A DNA stretch of 64,000 nt from Pterobdella sp. o SKG-2022. Taxonomy: Eukaryota > Annelida > Clitellata > Hirudinida > Piscicolidae. The stretch is from NCBI GenBank assembly GCA_964035795.1, contig OZ038320.1, positions 25,050,118 through 25,114,117 of the forward strand. Reading direction: 5' to 3'. The notes under the pieces are model-generated. The model made no database searches. It was not told where the DNA came from and saw only the letters and a program-made list of their open reading frames with translations. Both the position numbers and the translations under genes were made by a program. Numbering within the stretch: the stretch's first letter is position 1; each line of letters starts with the position of its first letter. Below are positions 1 to 12,814 of the stretch, piece by piece.

Positions 1-812
1 TTGTACTTATAACATTGTTTTTGATTCTAAAAATTGAACTTGATATAGATGTCTTTGAAATTTTTGAAACGAAAATTTTCTGTTTCAGGGTTTTTCTTTA
101 ATTAACCTTTTTTGAATATGTAGTTTCACTAGCGAAAGATAAAGGTTTTTTAGGAAGTATGCAAATAAATTTTCTATCAGTGGCATTTTGCGGCTTTTCA
201 AAAGCTATCATATTTTTAGTTAAAAATCATTTTTCATAAATTAGAAAAAACAAGTGTTGAGTCGCCAAATAAATTTTATTGAAGTGTTGATTAATAATAA
301 TATACTTTAAGTTTTCAAAAAAATGCATAAAAAAATTAGATGCATTTACTAAAGAAGATAAATTTATAACGAATTAATGGTCTAGCATTTTTGGTTGTTT
401 ATTTTCAAATAAAAATGAATGAAGTAATTTTTATTTATAGTTTTCATCTGTTCCTTTCAACTAAACTACACCTCTATACACTTGGGAAATAAAGCTACTC
501 CATGTATAAATTCGCTTCCATTTTTGGCGTTTAAAATCTTATTTTTCTATCATTTAATGGCTTTACATAATGTCATATTAAAAAAAAAGCTTCCACAAAT
601 CTTTGATTTAAAAATAAAAATATTTTTTAAATCAACGTTGTTTCAATAATAAAGTAACACTTAAAAATTAAAATTTGAGATATTTTTTATTGAAAATTAT
701 AAAAACATTTTAAAACTATTTTGCTACTACTTAAGTTTAACTTTATGATCAAAAAAACGATATTATCATTTACCGTCCAAAGTTTAATTATATCTAAACT
801 TTATTTTAAGAA

Positions 813-2631
813 ATGGGAAAAAATGGTTAGCTTTTTTATTAGTATTAGTTTTTTCAAACTTATTTTCACAATTTAAAACTGATGACAATTTTTAGAATTA
901 ACAGCTGGAATTTTTAAACAGTGAAGAAATAAATTTGAATAAATTATTTTATATCACTGCTTTAAAAAAATTTTTCTTTTTGAAAGCTCAGAAAGATTAA
1001 AAAAAAGATATTGAGATCAGTTGGAAAGATTTCAAAAATTTAGTATAAAATTTTTAACATTCTATAACTAATTTTAAAAATTCCAGTTTTCAAATTAGCT
1101 TTAGTGCAGTTACCAGCATTGACCAACAGAAAAGTAAATTTACAAAGAGCTGTCACTCTGATCAAAGAAGCTAGCTCTAAAGGAGCTCAACTAATTTCTC
1201 TCCCAGTTAATATTCATTTAAGACAAAATATTTTTATATCAATTTTTAATCATGAAAATTCAATTTTTTTCTTTATATCATTCAAATAAGTAACTATAAC
1301 TCATTGAACATCTATTTTTAAAAACCCATTATTTTGTCAAATTTATTGTTTTAAAACAAAAATTTTCATATAAAAAATAATCAAATAAATGAAAAACAAA
1401 TTTTTAGCTACATGTATTTTTCTATCAGGAATGTTTTACATGCCCTGTTGGGAAAGAATATTTCCAAGCCAATGCAGAAGAAATTCCAGGAGAAACTACT
1501 AAAACTCTAGCTGAGGCTGCCAAGGAAAACAATGTTTACCTCATAGGAGGTAGCAAATATTTTTTTATAATACAACCATCTTTGTGGACTTATTTAATGA
1601 TTTCAAATGATTACACTAGTAAGCAAAGGATTTAAATGATTTATCAGTATATTCATAAATGTCATTTTTTTTTGAATATTTCACATCAGGAAAAAATAAA
1701 ACTTGAATTTGTACCTTAATGATTTCAAAAACTTGTATTGACTTCCTGGTATTTTTAGAATAACCAAGGTTTAGAGCTTTAGTTAAATAAAACAGTATCA
1801 ATAAGAATAAAAAAGCCTGAAATAGTTTATCAAATTAAAACAGTTATATACAGAAGTATGAGAATTTTTTATTCATTACATGTTTAAAAGGATGTCACTA
1901 GTTTTTAAAAAAATTATAAATCATATTAAAATTAATCACTTTATTTTTATTGTTTCTTATATCTATTTCTTATTTATGGCATTAATCTTTTGTAAAATTC
2001 TTATAATTTTGTTTCATCAAAACATAGTAATAAATTAGAAATTCTCAACATAAATAGTCTCATTCATAAATAATTTTCAAATAGAACTATTTAGTGTTTA
2101 ATATATTTTTATTCATAATTTGATTACTGTTATATATACATAGATTTTTATTGTTATTATCATATTATATATAATCTTTTTTTTTTCATTATTTTGGGCA
2201 GTGTTTTGGGTATTGAAGTTTTTCTTAGTATTGACTTTAAACTGCATTCAAATTAACGTCTGTAATGAAACTTTTTTTTTTTTGTTATAATCTGGTTAAT
2301 GAAAGCAGATATCGGCAGGCTGATATTTTTTTTTTAAATTTAGTTTGGTGATGATACTAGTACCAATCGTAAAACAAGCTGTTCAATCTGCGAATCATGA
2401 ATTCTGATAAGTTTGTAATCAATTTTGGCTAGTAGTTTATAAAAATTTGTTTTGATAAAAATAGCTTATTTAGAAAATTAAGTTATAGTAGTATAAATAA
2501 GCTAAGTCGATTGCTGTCAGCTCCACTTACAGACACATGCACAACAATATAATTTAATATGATTAATATAGTTGGCATTGAGTTGCCATGGCAGTTTTTT
2601 TTGGAGGTGATTCCACTGAAATACTGATCAA

Positions 2632-2698
<67 letters not shown>

Positions 2699-5258
2699 GC
2701 GTGCATCAGACCTGTTCAGTAATTTTAAAGAAGACATGGATTTCAATGCAGAAATTTTTGGAAACGTTGGTAAATAATGAAAATAGGTGTTGAGATGATC
2801 GGTTAGTATGAAGTAAAGCGGACAACGGGATAGATCTTTGGCTGAGTTATGCACCATACCAAAGTAAAAGACGGCTTAAAACTCAAGGTTGAGAGGGTTG
2901 ACTACATATTAAAAAAGCCATAATAATAAATAATATCCATATTAGATTATACTGCTGTAGGCGTCCCAGTAGCTGGGGTATACAGCAGTTGGCTAATGAA
3001 AGCTATTTTTAGTTGGGACAAAGTTTTCATAGAACTGCCAGCCTAAGCTAACGTCCAATTTGAAACTATCGGATTTCAAGAACCACCGTTCCCACACTTG
3101 GGCAGTTTTCCTTGCCGTTGTCAATAAAGAATGATCCTCCGCCAAGCCAAATGACAACGATACCAGGATATCAGTTTGTCGATACCTGTTACCGAAGTCT
3201 ACTGTTATCCAGGTTATAACAGGGAAGCAGTCTCAAATTGGAAACGCTGTCTTCGGTGCAGTTTAACGTCATGCCCAGGACCAAAAAAGCCATCTGATAG
3301 TTTAACTTAGAGGTTGTGTAATAGGAAGCTCAAGGGATAAAGTTCGGTCGGTAAAACTGAGAAAAAGTTCGAAAATAGGAATTGAAGATGATTTAGAAAT
3401 GTTATGAATAAGAGAGACGATCTCTTGACAAAAAAAAATGGTGCTTGTGAAAAGGGAGGAATGACGTTAAACTGTAATTTTTATATAATTATCAGGCTAG
3501 CTTATATTATTGTCTGGTTCAATAAAGAAATATCAAAATTTAATGTTTTATAAGCTCTTGAGTTATTTTTGAAAGTCTTTAAATCTCTCAACTTTTTTGG
3601 TTTTAATATGTCAAGCATTTTCATCAAGTTCATTTTGTGAATATTTTTTTAATATCTTTTTGTATTGCATGACTAATATTTCAGCACAATACAAAATCAT
3701 TGAAACATAAATGATAGGTACATAAAAAGAGAAAAAGTATTATATCTTTGAACTTCTGAGTTTTTTTAAAGGCTTAACGTCATTATAAATTTTTCATTCT
3801 AATGCACTGGTTGATAGAAGTTGAAAGTTGAAAAAATTTGATCGTGTCCAAGTAACTTACTTAGATTCTATTATGTTTAAAAACATGTAAAGCAGACTGA
3901 GTTTTAATACTTTTATGAAATACCAAGGTACCATCCCGGAGAAAAGAGATGGGAAATCTTATAATACTGCCACTGTTTATTCTCCCCAGGGCAAACTTCT
4001 TGGAACTTATAGTAAGGTGAGTTAGACATTTAATTATTGAAATAAATTTATTAAATTTCACTTCGGTGTATTTTTTTTTGAAATTCTAACCAAAATGATA
4101 AAAACTCAAATTTGAATTAGACATTTTTACTAATTTGTTTATCAATTTATTTTATGCAAGGATCTTAGTTCTGTGTTATATACCACTATAGAAAATTTCC
4201 GATGTCAATTAAATTTTAAACTTGCAACAGATCCATTTGTTCGACATAGATGTGCCAGGCAAGATAACATTCCGTGAATCAGAAACACTCAGTCCTGGGA
4301 ATCAGTTGACCATCCTCAACACTCGTACGACAATAAACTTCAGTTTACATAAAACAAAGAATGCTCTTATTTATTTTTTTTCATTTAATTTCGAATTTGA
4401 AATCTGAAGTTAATAAAACTGTTCGATTTTAGCTTACTGCAAAGTTGGCTTAGGAATATGTTACGACGTTCGATTTCCGGATTTGGCAGCTCTCTATAGA
4501 CAAGCTGGTAGGTTCATTTATGAATTCGAGCAATTTTTTTCATACCATTTAATTCAATAAAAGTAATTATTAATTTTATTATATTATACCATTATATATT
4601 GTTGACAGGTTGCAAGTTGTTGGTGTATCCAGCGGCTTTCAACACCACGACGGGACCTGCTCATTGGGAGGTCCTTGCTAGAAGCAGAGCTTTGGACCAG
4701 CAATGTTATGTAGCTATGGTTTCGACAGCTAGAGACACCACTGCTTCATACGTCAGTTATGGTCACTCGCTTGTGATCAATCCTTGGTTAGTTTTGATAC
4801 ATTTTGCTTCAGAAGAAAAAGTAGTTATGTTTTATAGAGGGCAATGATTCATGTGGCATAGTTGAGAGTAAAGGCACGTTCAGTTAAAATAAATATAAAA
4901 AGTAGTGTTTTAAGTTTATAATAATTTTCAGGGGAGAAGTGGTTGCTAGAACTGATGAGAAGGAATCCATTATTTATGCTGATATAGGTAAATTAATTCA
5001 GATAGGTCGGTTAAATGAATTAATTTTCAAATAAGAAGAATCGTCACCGAACGATTAAAACTATCAAATTAAAAAATTTAGTATTTCTATATAATAAATC
5101 ATCTTTACTTCAAAGAATAGTTTTGTCATTTCCTTTAATATGCAGACCTGGACAGACTTGACGAGGTAAGACAAATGATCCCCATAAGCAAGCAACAGAG
5201 ACACGATGTTTATAAGCACTGCTCTCTTGCTGATGGAACCAGTATTAAAGAATGCTAA
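813..5258 (+). CDS. NIT2: Omega-amidase NIT2 (nitrilase superfamily), nine exons
   Basis: NIT2 enzymes hydrolyse alpha-ketoglutaramate and alpha-ketosuccinamate to the keto acids in glutamine/asparagine metabolism. Exons I assemble: 813-825, 1087-1205, 1429-1549, 3928-4016, 4231-4324, 4433-4507, 4609-4786, 4932-4987, 5146-5258. They sum to 858 nt, giving 285 residues (vertebrate NIT2 is about 276). All junctions are GT-AG and keep frame. The nitrilase triad is present: Glu45 in LPECF, Lys114 in [15 protein letters not shown], Cys155 in [10 protein letters not shown]. Other family blocks are [24 protein letters not shown] and [14 protein letters not shown]. The first exon is only 13 nt (MGKN plus one base). 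It was chosen because it fits phase and donor, and is the least certain part. Intron 3 is 2.4 kb and holds a long TA microsatellite; the others are short. Confidence 0.93.
1550..3927 (+). other. Large third intron of NIT2
   Basis: This intron separates the codons for the LIGG and TIPE segments and is about ten times longer than the others in the gene. It holds a TA microsatellite at 2634-2696. From about 2500 to 3480 the base composition is visibly less AT-rich than on either side, which may mark an old insertion. I find no coding similarity there. A hairpin-forming segment lies at 2951-2989. Confidence 0.7.
2634..2696. repeat. (TA)n microsatellite
   Basis: An uninterrupted alternating TA tract of about 63 bp lies inside the large NIT2 intron. 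Its translation gives the meaningless Ile-Tyr repeats of an apparent minus-strand reading frame. Confidence 0.97.
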
Positions 5259-8200
5259 CCCTTGAGCCATATACATCATATTCTTAGCACATTTTTTATA
5301 TCAGATGTTCTTCAAAATCGGGTAATAAGGATTTTGATTTTGTTCGAAATAATTCACGATTTATACGGGCTTGTTATATTTTTGATTTAAAAAAATAAAA
5401 AAACAAAATTTTTGTTTTTTTTCAACTTCACTAATGTAAAATAACAATGATCATAAATAACAATTGATCACATTAATACTGAACTCAGTTTGAATAGTCA
5501 TGATACAATTATTATTGTCTACATTGACGTTGTGCTAGACTCAAGGACTCAGCGCACAAAAGAAGTCCTCGACGCTTCTAAAACATTGCACGAATAGCCT
5601 CGAAAATCAACTGTTCACGAGCGAGTATATTATAAAAATATACATGCGCTTATATATAATTGAAGAATACAACGTACATGACTAGTTTAGTTTACTAATA
5701 GATAAGTGGAAAGTTTTAGAAATCAGGTAACCAATGTAGGTGTGAGAAGCTATGCAACTAAACACGAAGATGTTATCAGTTGGTTGGACAATTGAAATAT
5801 AAAAGGGAATTATTTGAAAGTCGATGAGAGTAAATTTGAAATTTCGCTAGGTACAATAGTACCCACTAATCTAAACACTAGCATAACATCCAGACATCTT
5901 ACAACAATGGTCTATGATACACAAAAATAAAATACAACACACAACATCGAGATAAAGAAGTGGCGGTACCACTAAAATACTTATCAACTTCGATTATTTG
6001 TTCTGTGATTTCATTTTCCGCTGTATTATTCGCGCTAGCGTAAGTACGATTAAACAATACTGCTAATGAAAAATTCAAATAATTAAGAAAAAAACTTAAG
6101 TGTAGCATATACTATGAAAATCAATTATTGAAAACGATAAACAGTGGAAAAGGTATGAATACTTGTTGGCGAATGAAAATAATGATCAAAACAGTCTACA
6201 TAATTTTCCTAAACTCTAATACATTTCTTCACGTCGATATATAAATAAAAAATTCGAAAACATGAATAAATGCTGCAGCCTATTATCACTCTTTCTTAGT
6301 ATCTTTTTCCCTCAAGATAGGATGATATGTCAATTCTGCCACGTTAGAATTTTGAATTAAAAGTCAATAAACGATTGATCGATCTATTAATCAATCTTTT
6401 TTATATAGCTTTTATGATGTATACATAAACTCTCGTTACAAAACAAAAAATACTCCTAGTTTAAACACTTTCTATAACATGGAAAGACTTAATCATTAAA
6501 ACAATAAAAAAGATCCCCAAAGTTATTTTCAATCAAATTAAATTTTAATAAACTGCTTACCCGGTGCCATTTATCTCCATTCCGTATATTGGTGCTCTGA
6601 AAGTACAATGCTTATCAAGAAAAAATGCAACTAAAAATATGAGCAGCGAAAAAATAACACGAAGATGTTCAGAAATTAATACCAGCTTTTCAATTTGTAA
6701 TGGAATCATTTTTTTGATGGTGATTTCATTATATATCGAAAAGCTTCGTAATACTTTTCTGAACACCTTTGTGTTACATTTTCATAACTTCATCCGTAGT
6801 CTAACACGCTGATAAAAAAAAACTGATTATATAGCTAAATGTTAAATTGAAATATTTAAATTTTTTATAGGAAATACACTGTATTATCATTTCAACGTGT
6901 GTTAGTTTTTAAAAAAGAACAAACTAAAAACTGACTGACATAAAATTAGTTTTGCAAGAAAGTCATGTTGATCTCAAAGAATCAAGCACCTAATTTTATC
7001 ACAGTATTTGCTAATGGGAGGCCAACTTACAGAAACTTTAAAATTTTTGTTCTAATTGTGTTATTCAGGCTATTTTACTTCATAAATATATTTTGAATCT
7101 TAGAAGATGGATTAAGGTGAAATTCACACAAAACCAAGTATGTCTATAAAAGTACTATGAAGTAAATACAAGAAATGGAAAGGTCCATCTAGATAGCATA
7201 AGATAGACAACTAAAAAAATGCCATTGGATCGAAGGTCAGAACAAATTTATGAGCAATAGATTTCATTTAATACATAGCCGTTCTTAAATGTTATTTTAG
7301 TTGATGATTTATGGAGGCTAAAACAATAGACGAGTGTTTTTAAAATAGATACGCAAATAACCATTAATAGAGTTTGATTTCCTTCAAGCAGTTTTTTACG
7401 ACATAACTTATCAAGCGCTCAATAATTTTTAACGAAAATCTTGTACAAACGTCTCTAGTATTCATAACTTAATATATATATATATATATATATATCTTCA
7501 TTGTATTAACTTATTTTCGTTATAGAAGTGAAGCCTTTTTAGTAGGTGGACTAATAAAGATTAAAAAAGAACTATAAATGGTTTCAATATATTGGTAAAA
7601 CATTCAGAATTTGAATGATATTTACGACGAGGCTAATAAAAGTGGTTTACTTTTCAGTAAACCTTTTCAGAGTTAATTTTCATGGTTGCTTATCTATATA
7701 TCGTATCTTGTGTTTAGGTTGGTTATTTTGCTAGTTTCATGATTTTGATGGTTTGTTTTGTTTGAAGTTTTCATTTTTTTTGAATTCTTAATAACTCCAT
7801 TTAAATAAATTTTGAGTGAATAGATTTATAAATAATTATTTTATGAGGTATTAACAGTTGAATAAAAGCGTTTAAAAAACCCACAATTTCACTTTCAAAA
7901 CAAATAAAAATGTTGTTATGTTCAATAGTTGGAAAAGTGCTTAAAGAATTCATAGCAATCTTCAATGCAAAAAATTTTTTTTCCGTTTAGCAGAATAATT
8001 CCATGTGAAAGAAATACTCTTAAATGCATTTTTCTCGACAGAAGATTTTAACAAGATGAGAGAATTCCTTTGGATAACAAAAACTCAAAATTGATAATGA
8101 CTTTGATACAAATTGGTATCTGTACGAAATGGAAGAACATTCTCAACCCAGTAACCAAAAATTGTAAGAAACACCACTTGCCTTCATTTGTCATTGAACT

Positions 8201-8525
8201 TTGGAGACCCATTATGAGCAGAGAAGAAAAAATAAAATTACCAGGGTACTTTAAAATAGAAAATACTAAATGCTAGCAATCAACCAGTTTTCTATCAATC
8301 AAATTGATATTTGACATGGAAATTTAGATGTGGATCCGAGTCACAGAATAAATAAAACACATGATTTTATGAGAAAACTAAACTTATCGAAAATTATAGC
8401 TTTTACTCTCTATGAATGTATTAAAAATTCCCCATGTTCAATGTTTTTGTTGAAAAATATTATTTTAAAAAATGCATAGAATGTTTCTGGGTAGTTAGAT
8501 GATTACAATGAATATAATCAAATAA
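5259..8525. other. Intergenic region, no confident gene
   Basis: About 3.3 kb lie between the convergent NIT2 and LARK-like genes. Two minus-strand coding-like pieces, 6557-6766 (one hydrophobic segment, ends at a GTAAGC donor) and about 5899-6060 (after a good acceptor), do not join in frame. A plus-strand open frame at 8070-8276 has no recognisable relative. I do not call a gene here. A short TA tract lies at about 7471-7495. Confidence 0.6.
7471..7495. repeat. (TA)n microsatellite
   Basis: A short alternating AT tract of about 25 bp in intergenic DNA. Confidence 0.9.
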
Positions 8526-10426
8526 TCATTTAAAATTCCCTAACTTTGTATATAAATGAAACATGAGTATTATGCACCTGAGTCTTTGGGAAGCAGCAAA
8601 AAACTCAGCAGGAGGTCTAACCACAGAGTCAGGAGATGGGGAGTAAAGAAGGTTGGTGGACGATGCTATGAATCGATTACTGTGTAGGTTGGGGATGACA
8701 TGGTTGGTTGAATCAAAACCAATTATGCTAGAACCTTGGTAAGAATTGGAACCGTTTATTGGATATCTGAGTGTTGTTTCAGAATTCTCATTTTGAAAAA
8801 CGATTTTTAATAAAATTAGAAAAATAAAATATTATTATTGTGAATTATTTATCTACCTGATATTGACTGTGGCAGGAAAATTTGAAGGAGTTTCTTGAAA
8901 GGAATGATTATTGGTTGGTGGATAGACTGCGCTTGAAGAGTTCTGGAAGAGAATATTTTCACTAAAAGAGTTGGATCGGAGATCAGTTTGGAAATCGCGA
9001 GGAAACATTTGTGCTGGAGGAAAAGCAGCCTGTGTTGGAAACTCGAGAGAAAAGCCTGAGAAAGTAAATGGAAGTTCAGGCTTACGATCATATAAGCCAA
9101 AACGGTTGTCTTGAGGAGTAGTGTTAGGGTCAATAAAAAGTTGTGCTGTGTGCACAGCAGGCGCTGTAGAAGTGGTAGTTTTTGCAAAGGCATTATGACT
9201 ACTGTTAATTGTGTTGATGGTAATGTTATTGTTGATGAGGTTTCCATTGATCAGGTTGCTACTGTTGTTAATAATAAAGTTGTTGTTATTAAGACTTAAT
9301 ATTTCTTTCCTCCAGTGATTATCTTCCTTGCTAACTAAACTCCCCAATTTACTTTTAGACTCATCCCTGAAAAGTTTGTTGATGTGGTAAAATTTAAATA
9401 CTTATTTCAAACTTTTAATTACTGTAACAATAACTAATGCAGGATAACTATGAATTCACTATATTTTACATAAAACATTATAAAATATTCATAAAATTAA
9501 AAATATTCATTTAATATGAAACTTTCAACAATTATTTCATGAATTTGAAATTTTCTTGGTTATTAATTAAGTTAATATATAAAATATCATGAAGAAAAAA
9601 GACTAAAAGTTTTCAATATAAAGCAAGATTTTTTATAAAATAACTAAAACCTTCCCATTAAAAAACTTCCGATTTGAGATATTCTTAAAATGAAAATCAA
9701 GATTTTTGCAAAAGAATAAAACTTTTATATTATAAAAAACATTTTATTTAAACAAAACATTCAGTTAAAAACTAACTTTTCTAAATAACAATCTTTAGAC
9801 CTGAAATTTTAAAAGCAAAAATTATTATATGTTGGAATTATAAAGCTATATTAAAATATTGTGCAAAAATTAACCAGTGTCCTTCCTTTCCACATCTGTA
9901 ACAAACATCCTTGTCTCCCATTCCAGGTCTACACCTCACCTTGCTATGAGATACCTAATAAATTCAATATACACTATTCAAAAACAATGCTTTTTACATA
10001 GTATTCAATATTATATATAATGCTTGATTAGTGCTTTTGAATATACATAAAAGTGAGTTAGAGGAAACCTGAATTCTAAGATTACTGCCTTGGAAATTGG
10101 TGCCATCAAGAAATTTCAAAGCTCTTTCAGCATCACAAGCACTGACAAAATGCTGTTGTATTAAAATAAAACTGATAATCTTTTATATGATGCATTTTGT
10201 TATTGCAAAAGAAGTTTAAGATAACTTACGACGAACGCATAGTCTTTAACCACATCGCATTCAAGCACCCTTCCTATAGTCTCAAACAAAACTCTGAGAC
10301 TTTGTGAATTGCAGTTTCGTGGAATGTTGCCTACAAATAACTTGGTGGCCCTAGTGTGAAGGTGTAATGTCAATAAACTACCGATTAGTGAAATTCAAAA
10401 ACTAACTTATTTTGTGTAAGTTCCAT
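8526..10426 (-). CDS. LARK/RBM4-type RNA-binding protein: one RRM, zinc knuckle, Asn-rich tail
   Basis: This protein is probably a nuclear/cytoplasmic mRNA-binding factor of the LARK/RBM4 family. Exons on the minus strand: 10426-10407, 10350-10230, 10152-10069, 9954-9875, 9366-8857, 8766-8526. They total 1056 nt, 351 residues. The RRM covers about residues 8-75, with RNP2 LFVGNI and RNP1-like KDYAFVHF; the run [11 protein letters not shown] is typical of LARK/RBM4. The linker [19 protein letters not shown] (about 84-102) closely matches the family knuckle, but the fourth ligand expected about five residues after the His is Lys in this model. A missed micro-exon or real loss could explain that. 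Family members normally carry two RRMs; only one is found. The rest is Asn/Ser/Pro/Phe-rich and low in complexity. The last exon is less certain: an alternative stop lies at 8853-8855 if exon 5 is not spliced, and a possible donor follows CTCAG in exon 6. Confidence 0.85.
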
Positions 10427-12814
10427 GATGAAAATGTGATCCGGTTTTCATTTAAAATGGGAATTAGAAAAAATAATTATTTATGTCATCGCCATGTTTT
10501 GTGTCAGTGCTTACTATACACCAACGACGATTACGTGAATTTTTAATTATTTGAAACATTTTAAAATAAAAAATTTTGAAATAAAAAATATTTTTAAAGT
10601 CTTTATTTAGACATTTTTGAGTTTTTAATAATTGGTTTTCAAAAAGTATGATGTTCGATTTTGCTATTGTCATTGTCACGTAATTTTTATTCAAAATGAT
10701 GTATCAACTACACTAGATAATGTAAGATACTCTTACGAAAAGCTTTGTGTATTAAGTTTCTCAATAAACCTTAGTGTTTGCTTCTATTATATGTATCAAC
10801 TGTTTGAAATTTTTTTCTCTAATCATGCCAAATTAAAAACTGATCCAAAATTATTTCTAAAGAAATAACTTAAAAAAAAACTTTTATGGTTTATTGAGAT
10901 GACCTTTACGAAAAAAAGCGAAATGTTTTGTTTTGAGTAAAAAAAAGATAAAAAACAATTTCCATAATTAACTCAGAAATCAATTTTATAAAATTAAGCA
11001 AATAATTAAACGATTATTTTTAAAGTCTTTTTTTATGATATATCAAGTGCTGCAATTAATTTAAATAGCGAACTACATCATTATATTCAACAGAATCTTC
11101 ATTTAAAACACAATTTCACGAAAATGATAATTTTCAGTGTTTCAATAAAAATAAATTGAATCTAAAAGACATTATTTCAAGACGTCTAAAATAGTTCAAG
11201 ACATTGCAGATGATGAAAAATTTAAACCGGACTTAATTATTAAGAAAAATTCAATTTATTTGAGAAAAATAACATAAAATGATTTTAAAATCATATAACT
11301 AAATAGTTTTACGAAAGACGTATATGAAATATTGCTTTTGAGTTGACTGCAAAGATACACTGTTTTAACTATAGAGAAAGTTATAAAAAAATAATAAAAT
11401 ATGGAAATTTTTTCTAGGGAACTTTTATCGTTGTGTAACTAAATAAATAACTGAAGAATATGATGGCTATATTGAGTCACCATTCAGCCATAAAAGCTTT
11501 ATTAACTATAAATTTTGACATTAAAAATCTTTCTACTTACGCCCATTATAATGTTTTTTTTCACTGAAATAATATATTTATCATCTAAAATTTACCGTTG
11601 TATATAAATATTTAGCAATTCAATAATTAGCTGGTGGCGTTATACAAATATTATCTTAGCTTATTTTTTAGTTATTACTTAAAGAAAAAAAATTAAAAAA
11701 AATAATATAAAATAAATGGCGCGACGTTAACTATGGAAGAGATTTTTATTATGAAGTTATGAGTCTTATTAATTTTGATATTTTTTTTCTTAATTTTACA
11801 TGATGATTATGAGTATATGAATACCTAGATGGCTTTCACCTGCGGCATGTGTTTTAAGTTCATTGGAACTTGAAAGTCTATTTTGCTTCTACAGCTAAAT
11901 ATATACTTATAAGTAATGACAGTTCTATTCTGTGGATAATTATAAAGCTGGACTTACAACATCGACAAATCTTTAAACAATTTTTTTAGTTCAAGTGATG
12001 TTTATTAATTTGAAAAAAATAAACTTCGAATAGAAATTCAATTTAGTTTAGGCCTAAGTTTTGAAAAAAATGTATACTAGAAATTTTTTTTTATGTTTTA
12101 TTTATTTCATTTAAATTATTGTTACTTGATATATTTGTGTATTGCACAAAATTATTTTTTAAAGATTATAAAATTGTCTTAAAAAGAAATTCCGACTAAT
12201 AGTTATTGTGAGGTATTGGCTTTAAAAAATATAAAAAATCAAAATGTACTTGATGTTAAATGATTTTGGATACATGATACATTAATAAATATGAAAGATA
12301 CTAAACATGGCTCACTTTATAAATCCCATTTACAATACTTATATAAGAACTTGTTTTATAAAGAATGATTTCTACATTTATAATCATTTCATAGAGAAAA
12401 ATAATGGAATAGCACATAAAATCACTGGCAATGCAAAAGGAAAAGGGTACAAAAGCAAATATTAACATAGGTAATAAGAAAAAAAACGTATTGAGTTTCA
12501 AAGAAGAATGAAACATTAATTTTTAAATAATTCTATTTTTTATGGATGATTTCATGTATTTTTCAATATGAAGCAATTTTAAAAATAGATGCTACTTCAC
12601 TGGTAGAGATTTTTTTTTCAAGTTACAAAATACTCGTTCAAAAACTATGTCAAAATTATAAAACGAACAACTATGAAGCCTAAAACTAACTTCGGTAATG
12701 AGATTATTTATAAATTTGAAATTGTCTCATAACATTTGATTTAATTTTTCTTGTTCAAAACGATAGTTTTATTTGAATGAATATGGATTTGTATGACTGG
12801 GCACCCATAAATTA
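10427..12814. other. Intergenic region between LARK-like and receptor genes
   Basis: About 2.4 kb of AT-rich DNA. It contains a short interspersed element at 10710-10790, described separately. I see no exon-like segment with conserved motifs; the open frames here look like AT-rich chance frames. Confidence 0.6.
10710..10790 (+). mobile_element. Short interspersed element, 81 bp, with 11-bp flanking direct repeats
   Basis: The segment from ACACTAGATAATG to TTCTATTAT closely matches one arm plus the loop of the fold-back element at 27828-27999, including CTTACGAAAAGC, GTGTATTAAGTTTCTCA and CCTTAGTGTTTG. It is bounded by perfect 11-bp copies of ATGTATCAACT at 10699-10709 and 10791-10801, read as a target-site duplication. 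There is no coding capacity. The class is unknown. Confidence 0.75.

Noticed and set aside
2483..2857. 124-residue minus-strand open frame with an Ile-Tyr repeat
   Set aside because: It is made largely of the TA microsatellite and lies in the NIT2 intron.
5899..6766. Two-exon minus-strand membrane protein
   Set aside because: The hydrophobic piece (6557-6766) and the downstream piece (about 5899-6060) have plausible splice signals, but joining them at those sites gives an immediate stop.
8853..8855. TAG as the stop of the LARK-like gene
   Set aside because: The TAG overlaps a GTAGAT donor. Splicing to an acceptor at 8767 continues in frame into a coding-like Ser/Pro/Asn-rich segment, so I prefer the longer model, with some doubt.
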